DNA from: Branchiostoma floridae
Taxonomy: Eukaryota; Chordata; Leptocardii; Amphioxiformes; Branchiostomatidae
Length of the DNA stretch: 64,000 bases
Reading direction: 5' to 3'
Assembly: GCF_000003815.2 (NCBI RefSeq)
Contig: NC_049984.1
Coordinates: 27,715,652-27,779,651, forward strand
Shown: in pieces, positions 42,823 through 52,933 of the stretch
How the letters are laid out: every line of letters starts with the position of its first letter
How positions within the stretch are numbered: position 1 is the first letter of the stretch
Notes under the pieces: model-generated
What the model saw: only the letters and a program-made list of their open reading frames with translations
Told to the model about the DNA's origin: nothing
The model's database searches: none
Made by a program: the position numbers and the translations under genes

Positions 42823-43398
42823 ACCCGACTGTGCAGGTGCAGTACGCTCCATAGGGTTGTCCGGTTATCTTGTCCAAAATGATGTACAGGGCTTTCACAT
42901 TCTCAGTAGCACCTGACTGAGATGAGTTGCACTGGGCTTCAATTGCGATGAATGTCTCGGACGGGTCAAGGTTTATCTTAATGGAATGAACAAAGTCTTT
43001 CATTTGAAATGGTCTCTGTAGCTTGTATTTGGTGTGCTGATCTTTGTCAAAGACTTTGCTGTTTAGGAGGTAGCTCTTAACTGTCGAATCGTCAACTGGG
43101 GGTAAACACTGTAGTTCTTTTGTCCACGAACCGGTCCTTGCCAAGTACGCTGGGTCAGTCTGGAGTACTCTTGAAGCTGAGTGCTTGTCAAGCCATGATT
43201 GTCCATCCGTGGGTTGAAGGAATAAGGCTTGTCCTGGCCACATGTGGAGATCCCCAGTGCCAGGCATAGTAGGTTTATCTTTGCAGTCTTTGAAAGTTGT
43301 GTTTTAACACTGTTTGCTTTGCATTCTTTGTTCAGCTGCTGCATTGACAGGGCAGAAATGTCTCTGAAAGTCTTCAACTTGTCCAGCTTTGTTTCCAC
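42823..43398 (-). pseudogene. Exon with SAP-like and SWIM-like parts, frame broken
   Basis: Acceptor TGACTGTTTCAG, donor GTAAGA. It starts VETKLDKLKTFRDISALSMQ, then QLNKECKANSVKTQLSKTAK and INLLCLALG (SAP-like DNA-binding helix pair). In another frame it continues SWTKELQCLPPVDDSTVKSY ... FIAIEAQCNSSQSGATENVK ... GQPYGAYCTCTV, which looks like the segment leading into a SWIM zinc finger (CxCx...CxH) in the second protein of ISL2EU elements. The change of frame occurs between about 43070 and 43267. The C-x-H half of SWIM and any YqaJ domain are absent. Confidence 0.5.
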
Positions 43399-43837
43399 CT
43401 GAAACAGTCAATTCAACTAATTAAGTAATTCAAGAACTACTTTAGAACTTGATCTTGAACATCGGTATCGCACTTAAAATGCACTGCAAGGAAGTTAGAG
43501 TCTGTCAACACATTCTACGTCTAATATATCCTACGTCTATTCACTTTACTGTGAATGGCCCCCCTCCCCACATAATCAACAGCGAAAACAGCGGCTCAAA
43601 CCCTCTATTACAGGTTGAGAGGTGGTCAATAGGCCGTATCTTTGTAATTCTCTCCTTCCACTCCTCCACAGTTATTCCAAGAAATGGGCACCAACACTTT
43701 GTCAAGCAGGTCCCTCACTATCACAATTTTTGATACCTCAATTCAATGATAGAATGTTGGCTTCATAGCTGTATTATAACAGCTGCTGGTCACAATGGTA
43801 ACAAATGCATGGATGGTTCATCGTTACCCACTTCTGC

Positions 43838-44315
43838 AGTCCCCATGCTGTGTGCACGTGGGCCAGGGTTTTCCGGCGTTGCGGTTACCGTGTTGGGTGG
43901 GCTAGGGTGTTCAGCCAGTGCATTTTCCGTTGGCTGTTGTTGAAGGTCACCTGTGTTGGATGGTCCACGGTTTTCCGCCGGTGCATTTTCCGTTGGGTGT
44001 CGTTGAAGGTCACCTGTGTTGGATGGTCCACGGTTTTCCGCCATTGCATTTTCCGTTGGGTGTTGTTGAAGGTCACCTGTGTTGGATGGTCCACGGTTTT
44101 CCGCCGGTGCATTTTCCGTTGGGTGTTGTTGAAGGTCACCTGTGTTGGATGGTCCACGGTTTTCTGCCTTTGCATTTTCCGTTGGGTGTTGTTGAAGGTC
44201 ACCTGTGGTGGATAGTCCACGGTTTTCTGCCGTTGCATTTTCCGTTGGGTGTTGTTGAAGGTCACCTGTGTTGGATGGTCCACGGTGTTCCGTCGAAGGG
44301 GCTGCTTCAGTTGAT
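43838..44315 (-). CDS. Exon made of a 60-bp (20-residue) tandem repeat
   Basis: Bounded by acceptor GTACTTTGCAG and a donor GTGGGT near 43838. It joins the upstream exon in phase through the split codon AG/A (HNPR-STEAAPSTEHRG). The protein repeat is GPSNTGDLQQHPTENAxAEN(R), about six units, with a Pro-rich end. Joined downstream it would give GTAE-VETKLDKLKTF. Both strands are open in several frames because the unit is a multiple of three; the minus-strand reading is supported by splicing. Confidence 0.5.
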
Positions 44316-44390
44316 CTGCAAAGTACACACAATAGCATATACTGTTATCTGCTAGTCAAATTCTAACATACATGTAGGAGTACATTTCAC

Positions 44391-44630
44391 CTTGGGTTGT
44401 GCTCACAAGTCATGTCGAGGTGTATTAAAAAGGTCCAATGCACAACCAGAGAGGGAGGCTTACAGGGCTTGGATGCTCTGTCCACCGTGTCCAGCACCTT
44501 CCATACTCCAGTGCTCTCAACAACACGCAAGTTCTTAGCAATGAGAAATGCTGGCAAGATTGACCTCATGTCTGCTTTTGCTGGCTCAATGAATCTTCCC
44601 AGGGTGGAAGTGTCATGCGGAAGGAACTTT
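44391..44630 (-). CDS. Exon upstream of the repeat exon, unrecognised
   Basis: Reads PEENVKFLPHDTSTLGRFIE, PAKADMRSILPAFLIAKNLR, VVESTGVWKVLDTVDRASKP, CKPPSLVVHWTFLIHLDMTC then EHNPR, ending at donor GTGAAA. Compact, protein-like, no family recognised. Its acceptor is uncertain (upstream in-frame TGA near 44650), and the 5' side is lost towards the gap at 44674. Confidence 0.4.
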
Positions 44631-44673
44631 ACGTTTTCCTCAGGAAGTACACGTCAGACGTGGGTACCATACC

Positions 44674-44773
44674 NNNNNNNNNNNNNNNNNNNNNNNNNNN
44701 NNNNNNNNNNNNNNNNNNNNNNNNNNNNNNNNNNNNNNNNNNNNNNNNNNNNNNNNNNNNNNNNNNNNNNNNN
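44674..44773. other. Assembly gap (100 N)
   Basis: Run of Ns just upstream (minus sense) of the exon at 44391-44630. Confidence 0.99.
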
Positions 44774-45670
44774 CTATGCTGAATTTTGAATATCTAATTT
44801 ACCATTCGCCAGACCCGGACTACTTAGCTTTGAATGCTTGACAGTAACTCTTAACTAAAACTTGAAGTTTGAAAGTTACAAGTACTTACGTTTAATTTAT
44901 CCCTGTTCTTATCGTCCTTCTTCAGCCACTCACCTGGTGGAATGGGGTTCTGTACCGGGTCTAAAATAGAAACAGCCATAACAAACTGTAACCATATGCA
45001 CATGGACATAAGTATGGACTAACGGAGCAGGGCGAACATGAGAAGACATTCAAGAAAACACGACTTAAAATAAACCAACAGTTCCGCACCTCTACTCAGT
45101 GTATAATAGTCTCTATTTTGGCTAAAATATCATAGAATCTCGGCACTATTACCTCTTGCTGGTGATGGCGTGCTAGTTCTCGGCACATTTTCCTTGGCCT
45201 AATTCGACAAACGATGTCGATGGGCTCCAGTATTTGGACCCCGCGTGCTGCCCTCCAAACCCGGCGGGGTTCCGACGGCATGTCCCGCCGCGGGTCGAAG
45301 CTCTGGTCCCTCCTGTCGGCCAGTGGCTGCCCTCCAAACCCGGCGGGCGGGAACCAGTGGCGTGCCCTGACATGACCATTGAATTGTACACGTTTGTCAT
45401 AATACTTTTAGATATTATAAGGCCCTAAGTTGGGAGGTTACGTACGAATGTTTAACTGGCGTTTTGCTATCCGTCCATACAGTGGCACATCTTGGCGGGT
45501 TGGTCGCTACGGGGTATCTGCGATGACATCACTGTAAATAATGTCAAGAAGAGCTATTTCAAAACATGATACACAAGGGTAAATTTATATAAAACGAAAT
45601 GGTAATCGACATGTTCAGAAATTACAATATTCAAAGACCCTACCTGATATCTTCATTGTTAAGCCATTCG
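44774..45670. other. Non-coding stretch with a short local duplication
   Basis: CTGCCCTCCAAACCCGGCGG occurs twice, at about 45240 and 45327, in a GC-rich patch. No exon supported. Confidence 0.4.
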
Positions 45671-45937
45671 TCAACCATGGCGGCTCGTAGGCGTATGGCC
45701 AAATTCCCCTGATTGATGGCACTTAAAGACTGCAGTGATGGACATGTCTAGAAAAAGTGAGGACAAGTGGCAGTAGACCTTTGTACCAATTTTCTCTTCT
45801 CCTAGAAGCTGCAGGAGCTGAAAACTGACGGACATAAGCAGCCAGCTTCCATCTGCTTTGGAGGGTACACGTACCAAACGAAGGGCAGCCAAATTGTCAT
45901 CAATGCTGCTTTCACCATTATTCTCCTTTTTAGTCAT
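45671..45937 (-). CDS. Candidate exon, possibly OTU-like
   Basis: Reads ESSIDDNLAALRLVRVPSKA, DGSWLLMSVSFQLLQLLGEE and KIGTKVYCHLSSLFLDMSIT. The P.DGS.L..S.SFQL pattern resembles the start of an OTU cysteine protease domain, but the position of the catalytic Cys (DGxC) is Trp. A degenerate OTU domain is possible; confidence is low. Confidence 0.3.
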   Translation of the reverse strand: MTKKENNGESSIDDNLAALRLVRVPSKADGSWLLMSVSFQLLQLLGEEKIGTKVYCHLSSLFLDMSITAVFKCHQSGEFGHTPTSRHG

Positions 45938-46224
45938 GTAAAGTTTTGCCTAGAAGGTCCAATACTAGTAGTCCAATACACTATCACATGCTTCGTTTGC
46001 ATCAATTGAGAGATAGCATTGTGTCTTACAGTTTGTGAATATTTTCTAATGTGGTGGTTTATTTTATAATGGAATCCGAAAGAACTATGAGAGTTGACGG
46101 TATTTATGTTTTTTTTACAGTTTCGGTCGTTTTGAAGGTGGTCGGCACTTTGAGCAGCCTCTGTTGCCAGGGTGCCTGGTAGCAAAACAGCAACTTTGTT
46201 GAACTCCCGTCCACCCGTAATCGA

Positions 46225-46520
46225 CTAGCCCTGTATTTGATATTGAATTCGGTCAGGAGATTTGACAAACTTAGACTCAATTCTCCGAATAGGTAGAAAA
46301 CTTGCAGGACCTTCTGTGTCAAACACTGTTGGATGCCACGCTTGTACAGGCTTTCCACAATGTGTAGCCTGGTAGCCTAGAGTACGATTGGGTCTTTGCA
46401 ACCAGGTGACTTTAAGACACCTCATGTTCCAATATGATTGGTCAACTATGTCAAGAAGGTGCCGTTCCTTGTCAAATTTTCTCATGATCTGCAATTGAAC
46501 GTATTGACTATTACTGTTAT
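46225..46520 (-). CDS. Candidate exon, unrecognised (C-terminal)
   Basis: Reads QLQIMRKFDKERHLLDIVDQ, SYWNMRCLKVTWLQRPNRTL, GYQATHCGKPVQAWHPTVFD, TEGPASFLPIRRIESKFVKS to a stop at 46225. The HP.......FLPI.RI..KF pattern recurs in C-termini of some large invertebrate transposon-associated proteins. Not assigned to a named family. Confidence 0.35.
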
Positions 46521-46999
46521 GAATTACGCAGTACAGCAAGACTCGGTATTTGTTTGAAGGCAAGAAAACAATTTATTCAATGGTAAATCATATTTGACTG
46601 AAGAAAGCTGAGTTTGTCAGCAAGAAAATACAACAAACAGCACAAAATCAATGTCAGTATCTTGCAACTCTAATCATAATGTCTTTTAGAATAAGTTCTA
46701 GCTGGTGTAGTTACACAGTAATAAAGCTGACAGATTTGAGAATAAGTTCTAGCTAGTCAGCGTAGTTACACAGTAATACAGTTGACACATTTATAAAATC
46801 ACAGGGTAACAAGTGGCAGCAGTACACATCAAACATATAAAACCAACGGCAACATATGGATGTGGCAGAAGTTATACTGGGAGGGGATGCGAGCCCTCTC
46901 CCAAACCACAAACTGTACTTATTATCCAGCCCAGTGAAAAGGCGGACCACAAGACTGCTAAACATATCATCATTGAAGAAACTTGCATACATTATGTAC

Positions 47000-47212
47000 C
47001 TCAGTCAAACTAGTCCTGACTACACTCCAACTGTGGGGATGGCTGATCATTGAAATGTCCACAGTTATGACACAAGTAGGGATCAGGATCAGCGTTTTGC
47101 TTTTTTCGAATTCCTCTCTCTTATCATCAGTGTTGGCACCTAGTATACTACCAACATGGAAGAAGCAGGGCCGTGGTCCGTAGGCAACAGCTACAAGCTG
47201 CCCTGGCTTTAC
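47000..47212 (-). CDS. Candidate exon, unrecognised
   Basis: 213-nt exon between acceptor TCATTTCAG and donor GTACAT. Reads KPGQLVAVAYGPRPCFFHVG, SILGANTDDKREEFEKSKTL, ILIPTCVITVDISMISHPHS and WSVVRTSLTE. The G.LVAVAY....F..G.I pattern suggests a small beta-barrel reader domain. It may belong to the same gene as the exons at 46225 and 47335. Confidence 0.4.
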
Positions 47213-47334
47213 CTGAAATGACGAAATTTTAGTTGTCAGCAAGACATTGAAAGCAATATTAGATTATCTTGTAAATGACTTGAATGTGTCCCATTCCGAC
47301 AATTTACTGACTAGAAATTGGAACGTAGACGTAC

Positions 47335-47412
47335 CTTTGTTTTCAGAACAAAGTGTGGGATGGAGGTCTTGTCCTGATCCATCCTATCTATGATGATGGA
47401 GAGTTGTGATGA
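47335..47412 (-). CDS. Candidate exon with IDxMDQDKT motif
   Basis: SSQLSIIIDRMDQDKTSIPH then FVLKTK, ending at donor GTACGT. The S(I/V)IIDGMDQ.K...PHF motif is widespread in an uncharacterised invertebrate family often found in transposon-rich regions; here Gly is replaced by Arg. The 5' border was not determined. Confidence 0.4.
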
Positions 47413-48359
47413 GCTATATGAGGGATAATCAAGGGAGCTGTGCACCTTGCCTCAGTCCACCCGTCGCTCCATCCTATACACAGTAGACTCGTTTCTACTA
47501 CAACTCGCACCAGGCGTTGTATATCTTAAGGAGATAACGTAACGGGTGAGGTTGGACTGGTGTGACAAGGTCACGAACGACTGGCTGAGGCGTTTCTAAT
47601 TGATACCCATTTTTTCATATTTAAACTTAATGCTGGCAAGAAAATGTTGCGCTAAAATACGGTATCATGAATATAAGAAGTAGATGGCTTGCCTCCCTCT
47701 TCTTGGTGTGGACACCATTCAAGTACCACTAGAGCTTCTGTCTTTGGTCCCGCAACCCATTCGGAAACTTGTCCGTTTTCATTGCAGCCACCATATTTTT
47801 ACATAACATCGTAAATAGTAACAAGATAGTTTCTAAACGCCGACAAAATTTCAATAGGATAGAGACGTATTTTACTACAAAACTCTTATACCGTAACACA
47901 ACAAAACGTGTATATAGCATCACAACTAAAACGGCAAATCCTTAAGTAGCAAAGTCTCTATGTAGAATATTAGACACAAAAACGTGGGCTGAAAATTGAA
48001 TGGGGAAATCACATAAACACTAGTTCTTTAATCTGCGTATCTGGAATCACTCCTCAAATCCAAAGGAGTTTCTGGAGTCGATGCCCGTACACCTACCTGT
48101 CAAGACGTTGAGGGTGAGACGTGAGGGTCTTCCTACAAATGGGAAATAACATTATTATTACAAAGTTAACAAAAATTGACTATGTATCAGACAGACACAG
48201 TACACCAGTCTTTGAAGAGGAACAAACACACCTCTTCTATAATGTCAGTATACCGTATGCTTTCCATACACATGATTCAAGGAATACTGGATCAGCTGTA
48301 TAAGTTTTTGGTATCCTCCATCATGGAAACTGAATTCTCCTTTTTTTTAAATTACTAAA

Positions 48360-48527
48360 CAGTGTATTCAACAGGGCTTGTTTGACCACTGTCTTGTGGC
48401 CACTGCCCACAATGCCACCCATCTTGTATTTCTCAGCCACCTCATTGACAAGGGCGAAAACGTCAGGTGTGGCGACTGCCACCTCGATGTGCGTGGCAAA
48501 CTTCGCTTTGGTCACCTCTGCCGGATT
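48360..48527 (-). CDS. Candidate exon, unrecognised
   Basis: Opens after acceptor ATATCTTACAG. Reads NPAEVTKAKFATHIEVAVAT, PDVFALVNEVAEKYKMGGIV, GSGHKTVVKQALLNTL. Well-formed protein composition, no family recognised. The exon at 48672-48840 lies upstream in the same direction. Confidence 0.4.
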
Positions 48528-48671
48528 CTGTAAGATATTCACACAGACAAGACGTCAAATAGGTGTTAATATATCCATGTAATTATCGCTAATGTGAAAG
48601 ATATCATCTTGTTGTGAATAGATTTTATACATTAGTCGACTATCATTTATCATTTTTTTTTTAAATTTACC

Positions 48672-48835
48672 TCGACCATTTTTTAAAAATGATTTTAAGG
48701 GCTTCCTGGTGCCACTTTTTTTGCTTCTTGTGGAACTTGTCCGCAGGCGTTGACTCCGTGGCCTTGTGAAAAGTCAGGAAGGACGGCCGCAGCTTTCCTA
48801 CAATGTCCATGAAATGCCCGTCTGACCTAGTGGCA
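48672..48835 (-). CDS. Candidate exon, unrecognised
   Basis: Reads RSDGHFMDIVGKLRPSFLTF, HKATESTPADKFHKKQKKWH, QEALKIIFKKWSR and ends at donor GTAAAT. Basic, helical. Probably part of the same unrecognised gene as 48360-48527. Confidence 0.35.
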
Positions 48836-49205
48836 CGAGTAAGAATGAAATAGAAGTGAGAGAGTAATCAGTGTCAGGACTATTAAAAATGGCGGTCATC
48901 AGCAGTGGTCATCAGAATTTTTTGTCGAAACGTTCTTCTACGAAGTGATTACAACGTAAACATCTTTCCTGATCGTAAACTAGCGCTAGCTTTCGTACTG
49001 GGTGAGATCACGGTCACTATAGCTCGTTCCATATTTTAATACAAACAACGTGCAATTGGCTCATTGCCATACTTACAATTTACAAATGAATCTTGACAAG
49101 TTTTCCGACAACCAGGAGCGGATATAAATTTGTACAACTTTGGAAGCCCCTTTGACATGTCATTGAGGGCTTCTTTTATAACTCTCGTCTTGGATATCCG
49201 TTTTG

Positions 49206-49688
49206 TTACAACTTACAGCGAAAACTATCCCGGAAGTCTTTCAGGGGCCAAGTGTACTTTCCACTCTTGTCTTGGAACTCGCGAAGATCCGCCACGCCCA
49301 GCGGCCCATCCCTTTGCCGCCACACTTTTGTTTCCAGCTCAGTAAGGGCTGTATCTGCATATGTTGCAAATCCAATTTGTGCATTGCAATACATATGATT
49401 CATTTTTGACAAACTGTCCAGTTGCTGTGTGGTCAGTCTCCCAGTTCTCATGCACATCTGGAAGTATTTCTTGTCTATACTCTTTAACAATCTGGTTGAA
49501 GCGCTTCTGACTTCCGGCGTCATCTTCCATGGTGTTCTTAAAGGCAGACACCAACTCATCATACTTGGCTCCTACCTTTTCTGGTGACGCTGTCAGCTGT
49601 GCAATCTTGCTGCAAGTAAACGTGAATGCCTCAAGCTGCTCTCCTGCAACCCCACTTGTCACTTCAACATCAACTGTTACTGCCTGTG
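49206..49688 (-). pseudogene. Unrecognised exon with an internal frame change
   Basis: After acceptor CTCTATCACAG it reads AVTVDVEVTSGVAGEQLEAF, TFTCSKIAQLTASPEKVGAK, YDELVSAFKNTMEDDAGSQK, then in another frame YFQMCMRTGRLTTQQLDSLS, KMNHMYCNAQIGFATYADTA, LTELETKVWRQRDGPLGVAD to a stop at 49206. Both halves look like protein, and the shift falls near 49460-49500. Either a frameshift or a small unseen intron separates them (a GTAGGA donor follows SPEK). Function unknown. Confidence 0.4.
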
Positions 49689-49749
49689 ATAGAGGATGGT
49701 AGATGGTGGCGCCAGGTGGTAAATGATACGCGACAAGAGAACTACCTGT

Positions 49750-49815
49750 TCTGCCTGAACTTCGCGCAATCTTTGTCGAAGTGTCCTTCGGCGCCACGGT
49801 GTAGCAACCGAGGCT
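49750..49815 (-). pseudogene. CCHC zinc-knuckle remnant broken by a 1-2 nt indel
   Basis: The minus strand reads GCYT in one frame and GAEGHFDKDCAKFRQNR in the next. Put together, the pattern is C-x2-(C)GAEGHFDKDC, a gag-type CCHC knuckle with its second Cys lost at the frame change. It suggests another decayed gag. Confidence 0.4.
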
Positions 49816-49915
49816 GGAACCCTGTTGGGGGCGAAATGAATGATTCTGACCGCTATTGGTCGCAGTAGAGGAGGAGAAAGGCCTATTGTACCTGCGCTGT
49901 TCCTCCTCATTGCTG

Positions 49916-51138
49916 GAGAAGGAAATGGCGTTATTAGAATGAAATAGGCGGACAGCAGACCAGGAGGCCTTGTCCGCTAATATGATATTTTTATAATGTC
50001 CCTATTACGGGATTCCAGCTCACCTGCCGCCTGATCCAAGATGTTGTTCTTTGCTGCGAGCGTCACATACTAGATATAAGAAAGGACGCCAAGCCGAATT
50101 TGATTGCTCTCGTCAGTGTCGTGTTGTATTGATCATTGCTACACTAGAATCACAGTGCACACAATGCTATACAATGGTCTATACAAGGTCTACACAAGTG
50201 TATCTTCGATTGTCAAGTTACAATTACAGGAATGTGCTTATTACAGGAGTACCGTTACTAACATGGCTACTACAGGTTATGCGTGTACTAACCATGGGCA
50301 ATAGGCCTCGGAATTGTGTTTTTTGTTGAGTAACAGGAACCCCGCCGCGCTGTTTGCCACGGTAGTCCGCCGTGTACCGCCAATCCGGAAATGCCTCCTC
50401 AGATGCTCCCGTCAAAGATTACTATCTTCTTAGTGCGAGTATTTCCCGTCATCCTTTGCGCCGCCTTTCCCCTAACTTTAAATGTTGGATGGGTAAGCAA
50501 CCGATCTCCCTGATGTGCGTTACCACTTCCGGTGTTTTCGATCATCTGTGTTGTGGTGTGGGATCGTACGGCGGGCCCGTTTAGGCGCCTTGTCGGTTTC
50601 CGTGGTACTATTTGAGAAGTTTGAGGGTTTCAACACGCTGACAAAAGCTACGCTGCACTGCAGATACGTTTTGACCGTGTTTTTTCCACTGCTTTCGTCT
50701 GATTTTCGTGATCGGTAACGTCGCCAACCCGAAAGTAAGAACTGAGATAGGAATACCAACTTCCTTAGGAATACAGATCTCGTGAAACAGATGGCATTTT
50801 AGCGATTATTTAAGTATTGACCGAGAATAATGAATAATGCATCAATGATTATAACGATTACATGTGGTTAGTGCCAGCGTTTTGGTAAATATACTAGCTA
50901 CCGATGCGTTTTTTTACGACGACGTGGTGTGGCCGCCGCCGTACTGCTGGTAACGCAGTGACCCGGAAATCGGCTAAAATTCAATGGCGTTTATTTTAAT
51001 TTGAAATGACTAATATGTGCTCTTTGTACGTTAAATGGCCTCCAAATAACTCGACGAACATAATTCACTTGAAAGTTTTGACTTAGATATTAGAATTTTG
51101 CAGAAAACGGCGATAGTGGAAAAGGCCTTTCCCACCTA
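49916..51138. other. Non-coding stretch, nothing recognised
   Basis: No supported exon or repeat; ends at the GC-rich hairpin cluster. Confidence 0.4.
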
Positions 51139-51273
51139 GCTCGCTTCGCTCGCCGCGCGGCTTCGCCGCGCTCTAAATCGGCTACGCCGATTGGTCGGCT
51201 TAGCCGACCTTCGGGTGGAAAAACTCCTGCGCCGATTGGTCGGCTTCGCCGACTTCCCCGACCTTCGGGTAAT
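51139..51273. repeat. Cluster of GC-rich hairpins with three-base TTC/TTA/TAC loops
   Basis: Perfect inverted repeats follow each other: GCGCGGC-TTC-GCCGCGC (51155-51171), AATCGGC-TAC-GCCGATT (51176-51192), GGTCGGC-TTA-GCCGACC (51193-51209) and GTCGGC-TTC-GCCGAC (51239-51253). CCGACCTTCGGG occurs near 51205 and 51258. The composition is strikingly unlike the A+T-rich surroundings. Confidence 0.85.
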
Positions 51274-51621
51274 CCCCAACCCCGGCAATGCTCAGCGATA
51301 CGGTGTACGGGCGAATCAAAGACAATTCCTTGGCCTACCGCCTATGTACTAACCCAGGGTCCTAAGCAGCGACTAAAGGTTCAAACAACGTAACAGAGGT
51401 TACGCTGGCTACTCTACTATTGGTTGCTATTTCCAGTCCGTTCTTTAAAATATGGTTTAATCCCCACAGCTATCCACGGGCTTGCCCTGGCCTCCCGGGC
51501 AGCAACTCCACGTGTGACCTGTAATTATTATTTGCACAGATTTCAATAATTTTTTAAGTTATAGCAGCATACATCATTTAAGGTATCGAACAATTCTCAA
51601 CCAAATGAATCTTTGAAAGCA

Positions 51622-52413
51622 CTAAATTTCCAGGACATGGCATTTTCGACATGCCCGCGTCACCACTTTCTCTTTGCGTGCCACCAACACATCCAGTTTA
51701 CCATCCATTGGCCCCAGGTCTCTCAACATGGTCTGGAATGGATTTTCCCCCAATCCCTGGAGCGCGGGGATAATCAGTGCCCTATTCAGTTCCGACGTTT
51801 TTTTGTTGTTGCCAAATCTTGGTCTAAGACTTGGTCTAAGGCGTGCTTTACCGCGTCCTGGTAGTGGGCCTGCTCCAGCATCTCGAACATTTCGCACACT
51901 GATCCCAGCTCTCCCCAGTTTAGACCAGCCCTTTTTAACATTTCTGTAATCAGGCCTCTTAGGGGGAGGGTGGTGCTCCCTCGCGGCGGAGGAGGGAGGG
52001 GCAACTGAAGCAAGGTCGGGGTGTGCTGCATAGTAAGCTTTTACACCTGATTGCACCTTAGTAGCAGCTTGGACTTTGGTCGTGGAACCAAAGCACTTCG
52101 CAGCTAGGCTGCAGAGAAGGTTGGGGTCTGATTTATAAGCGACTTCCTCCTCTGCTAATGATTCAAAGTCCTTTGCTCTGACATGCCCGCCCCTCCTCGC
52201 CACCGAAACCAAATTATCGATAAGTGCCATTACATTGTCTGATACAAATAAAGAGCGTCGGTGGAAAGAACAGTAGAGGAATATCTCTTTCAAAAGTCCC
52301 TCTGTGAGGGACGGTCTGTTCCTCAAGTCTTGAACCTGTCTCTGGAGATCAGAACGTCCTGGAGTAACCCCAACGGAAAATCTATTCAGTTTGGACAGGG
52401 GGTTTCTATACAT
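51622..52413 (-). CDS. Unrecognised basic ORF, possibly gag-like
   Basis: 263 codons from ATG 52413. N-terminal half helical (SLTEGLLKEIFLYCSFHRRS, LFVSDNVMALIDNLVSVARR, DFESLAEEEVAYKSDPNLLC), then a Pro/Arg-rich linker (AREHHPPPKRPDYRNVKKGW) and an Arg/Gly-rich region (LPGRGKARLRPSLRPRFGNN). Helical head plus basic tail is the layout of gag-like proteins, but no CCHC motif or family was recognised. It lies 350 bp from the hairpin cluster, which may belong to the same element. Confidence 0.45.
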   Translation of the reverse strand: MYRNPLSKLNRFSVGVTPGRSDLQRQVQDLRNRPSLTEGLLKEIFLYCSFHRRSLFVSDNVMALIDNLVSVARRGGHVRAKDFESLAEEEVAYKSDPNLLCSLAAKCFGSTTKVQAATKVQSGVKAYYAAHPDLASVAPPSSAAREHHPPPKRPDYRNVKKGWSKLGRAGISVRNVRDAGAGPLPGRGKARLRPSLRPRFGNNKKTSELNRALIIPALQGLGENPFQTMLRDLGPMDGKLDVLVARKEKVVTRACRKCHVLEI

Positions 52414-52645
52414 ACCAGAAAAAAGATCTGTACTCCCTCATCAAAACAATTTTTCTTCTTTCCTAAAATCCGTTCAACTCATTCTGCTGTAAAATACAAC
52501 AAGAGTTTCATGAATTGATCAATTTACCTGATTCAACTGGCTTCATCAGTACCCCTGGCTCCCCTTTATCACACGACTTAGAAATTGTGGAGTTTAAACT
52601 ATAATTTAAGATCAAGTCAACTAGCCACTTTATCCATATAAAACA

Positions 52646-52933
52646 TTACAGTCGTGATGTGTTGTTTTGAAACAAAATGTTGTAACCTGTGTAATTCCGA
52701 AGTGTATCAGGAAACGTGTCTCTGATCCTCCAGACAACACAACTAGGTATAACTACCCCGTTCCCCTCCCCTAGTCGGCCATAGTACCACAACACCCACT
52801 GTCTGTATGCAGCATGGCGAAACCCTCTGTGGTCTGCCCCAGGTTCCTGGCCATCCTGTAAGACCAAGAGGTCATTTCTGGCCCATCTGGCTATCCTCAG
52901 CACTGGACGGTCAAGGATGTACAGGTCCACGTC
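52646..52933 (-). CDS. Terminal exon with a P2X7-C-terminal-like domain
   Basis: Acceptor TCCTTTTTCTAG, phase 0, stop at 52646; 95 residues. Reads DVDLYILDRPVLRIARWARN, DLLVLQDGQEPGADHRGFRH, AAYRQWVLWYYGRLGEGNGV and VIPSCVVWRIRDTFPDTLRN then YTGYN. The RH.AYR....W..G.L....  ..IPSC..WRIR..FP....YTG. pattern matches the cytoplasmic ballast domain of P2X7 receptors. In invertebrates this domain is common in proteins without the channel part; no channel exon was seen here. Confidence 0.7.
   Translation of the reverse strand, partial: DVDLYILDRPVLRIARWARNDLLVLQDGQEPGADHRGFRHAAYRQWVLWYYGRLGEGNGVVIPSCVVWRIRDTFPDTLRNYTGYNILFQNNTSRL

Noticed and set aside
43805-44355. Plus-strand frames over the 60-bp repeat
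   Set aside because: Antisense to a reading supported by splice sites and a split codon; rich in Cys/Trp by chance of composition.
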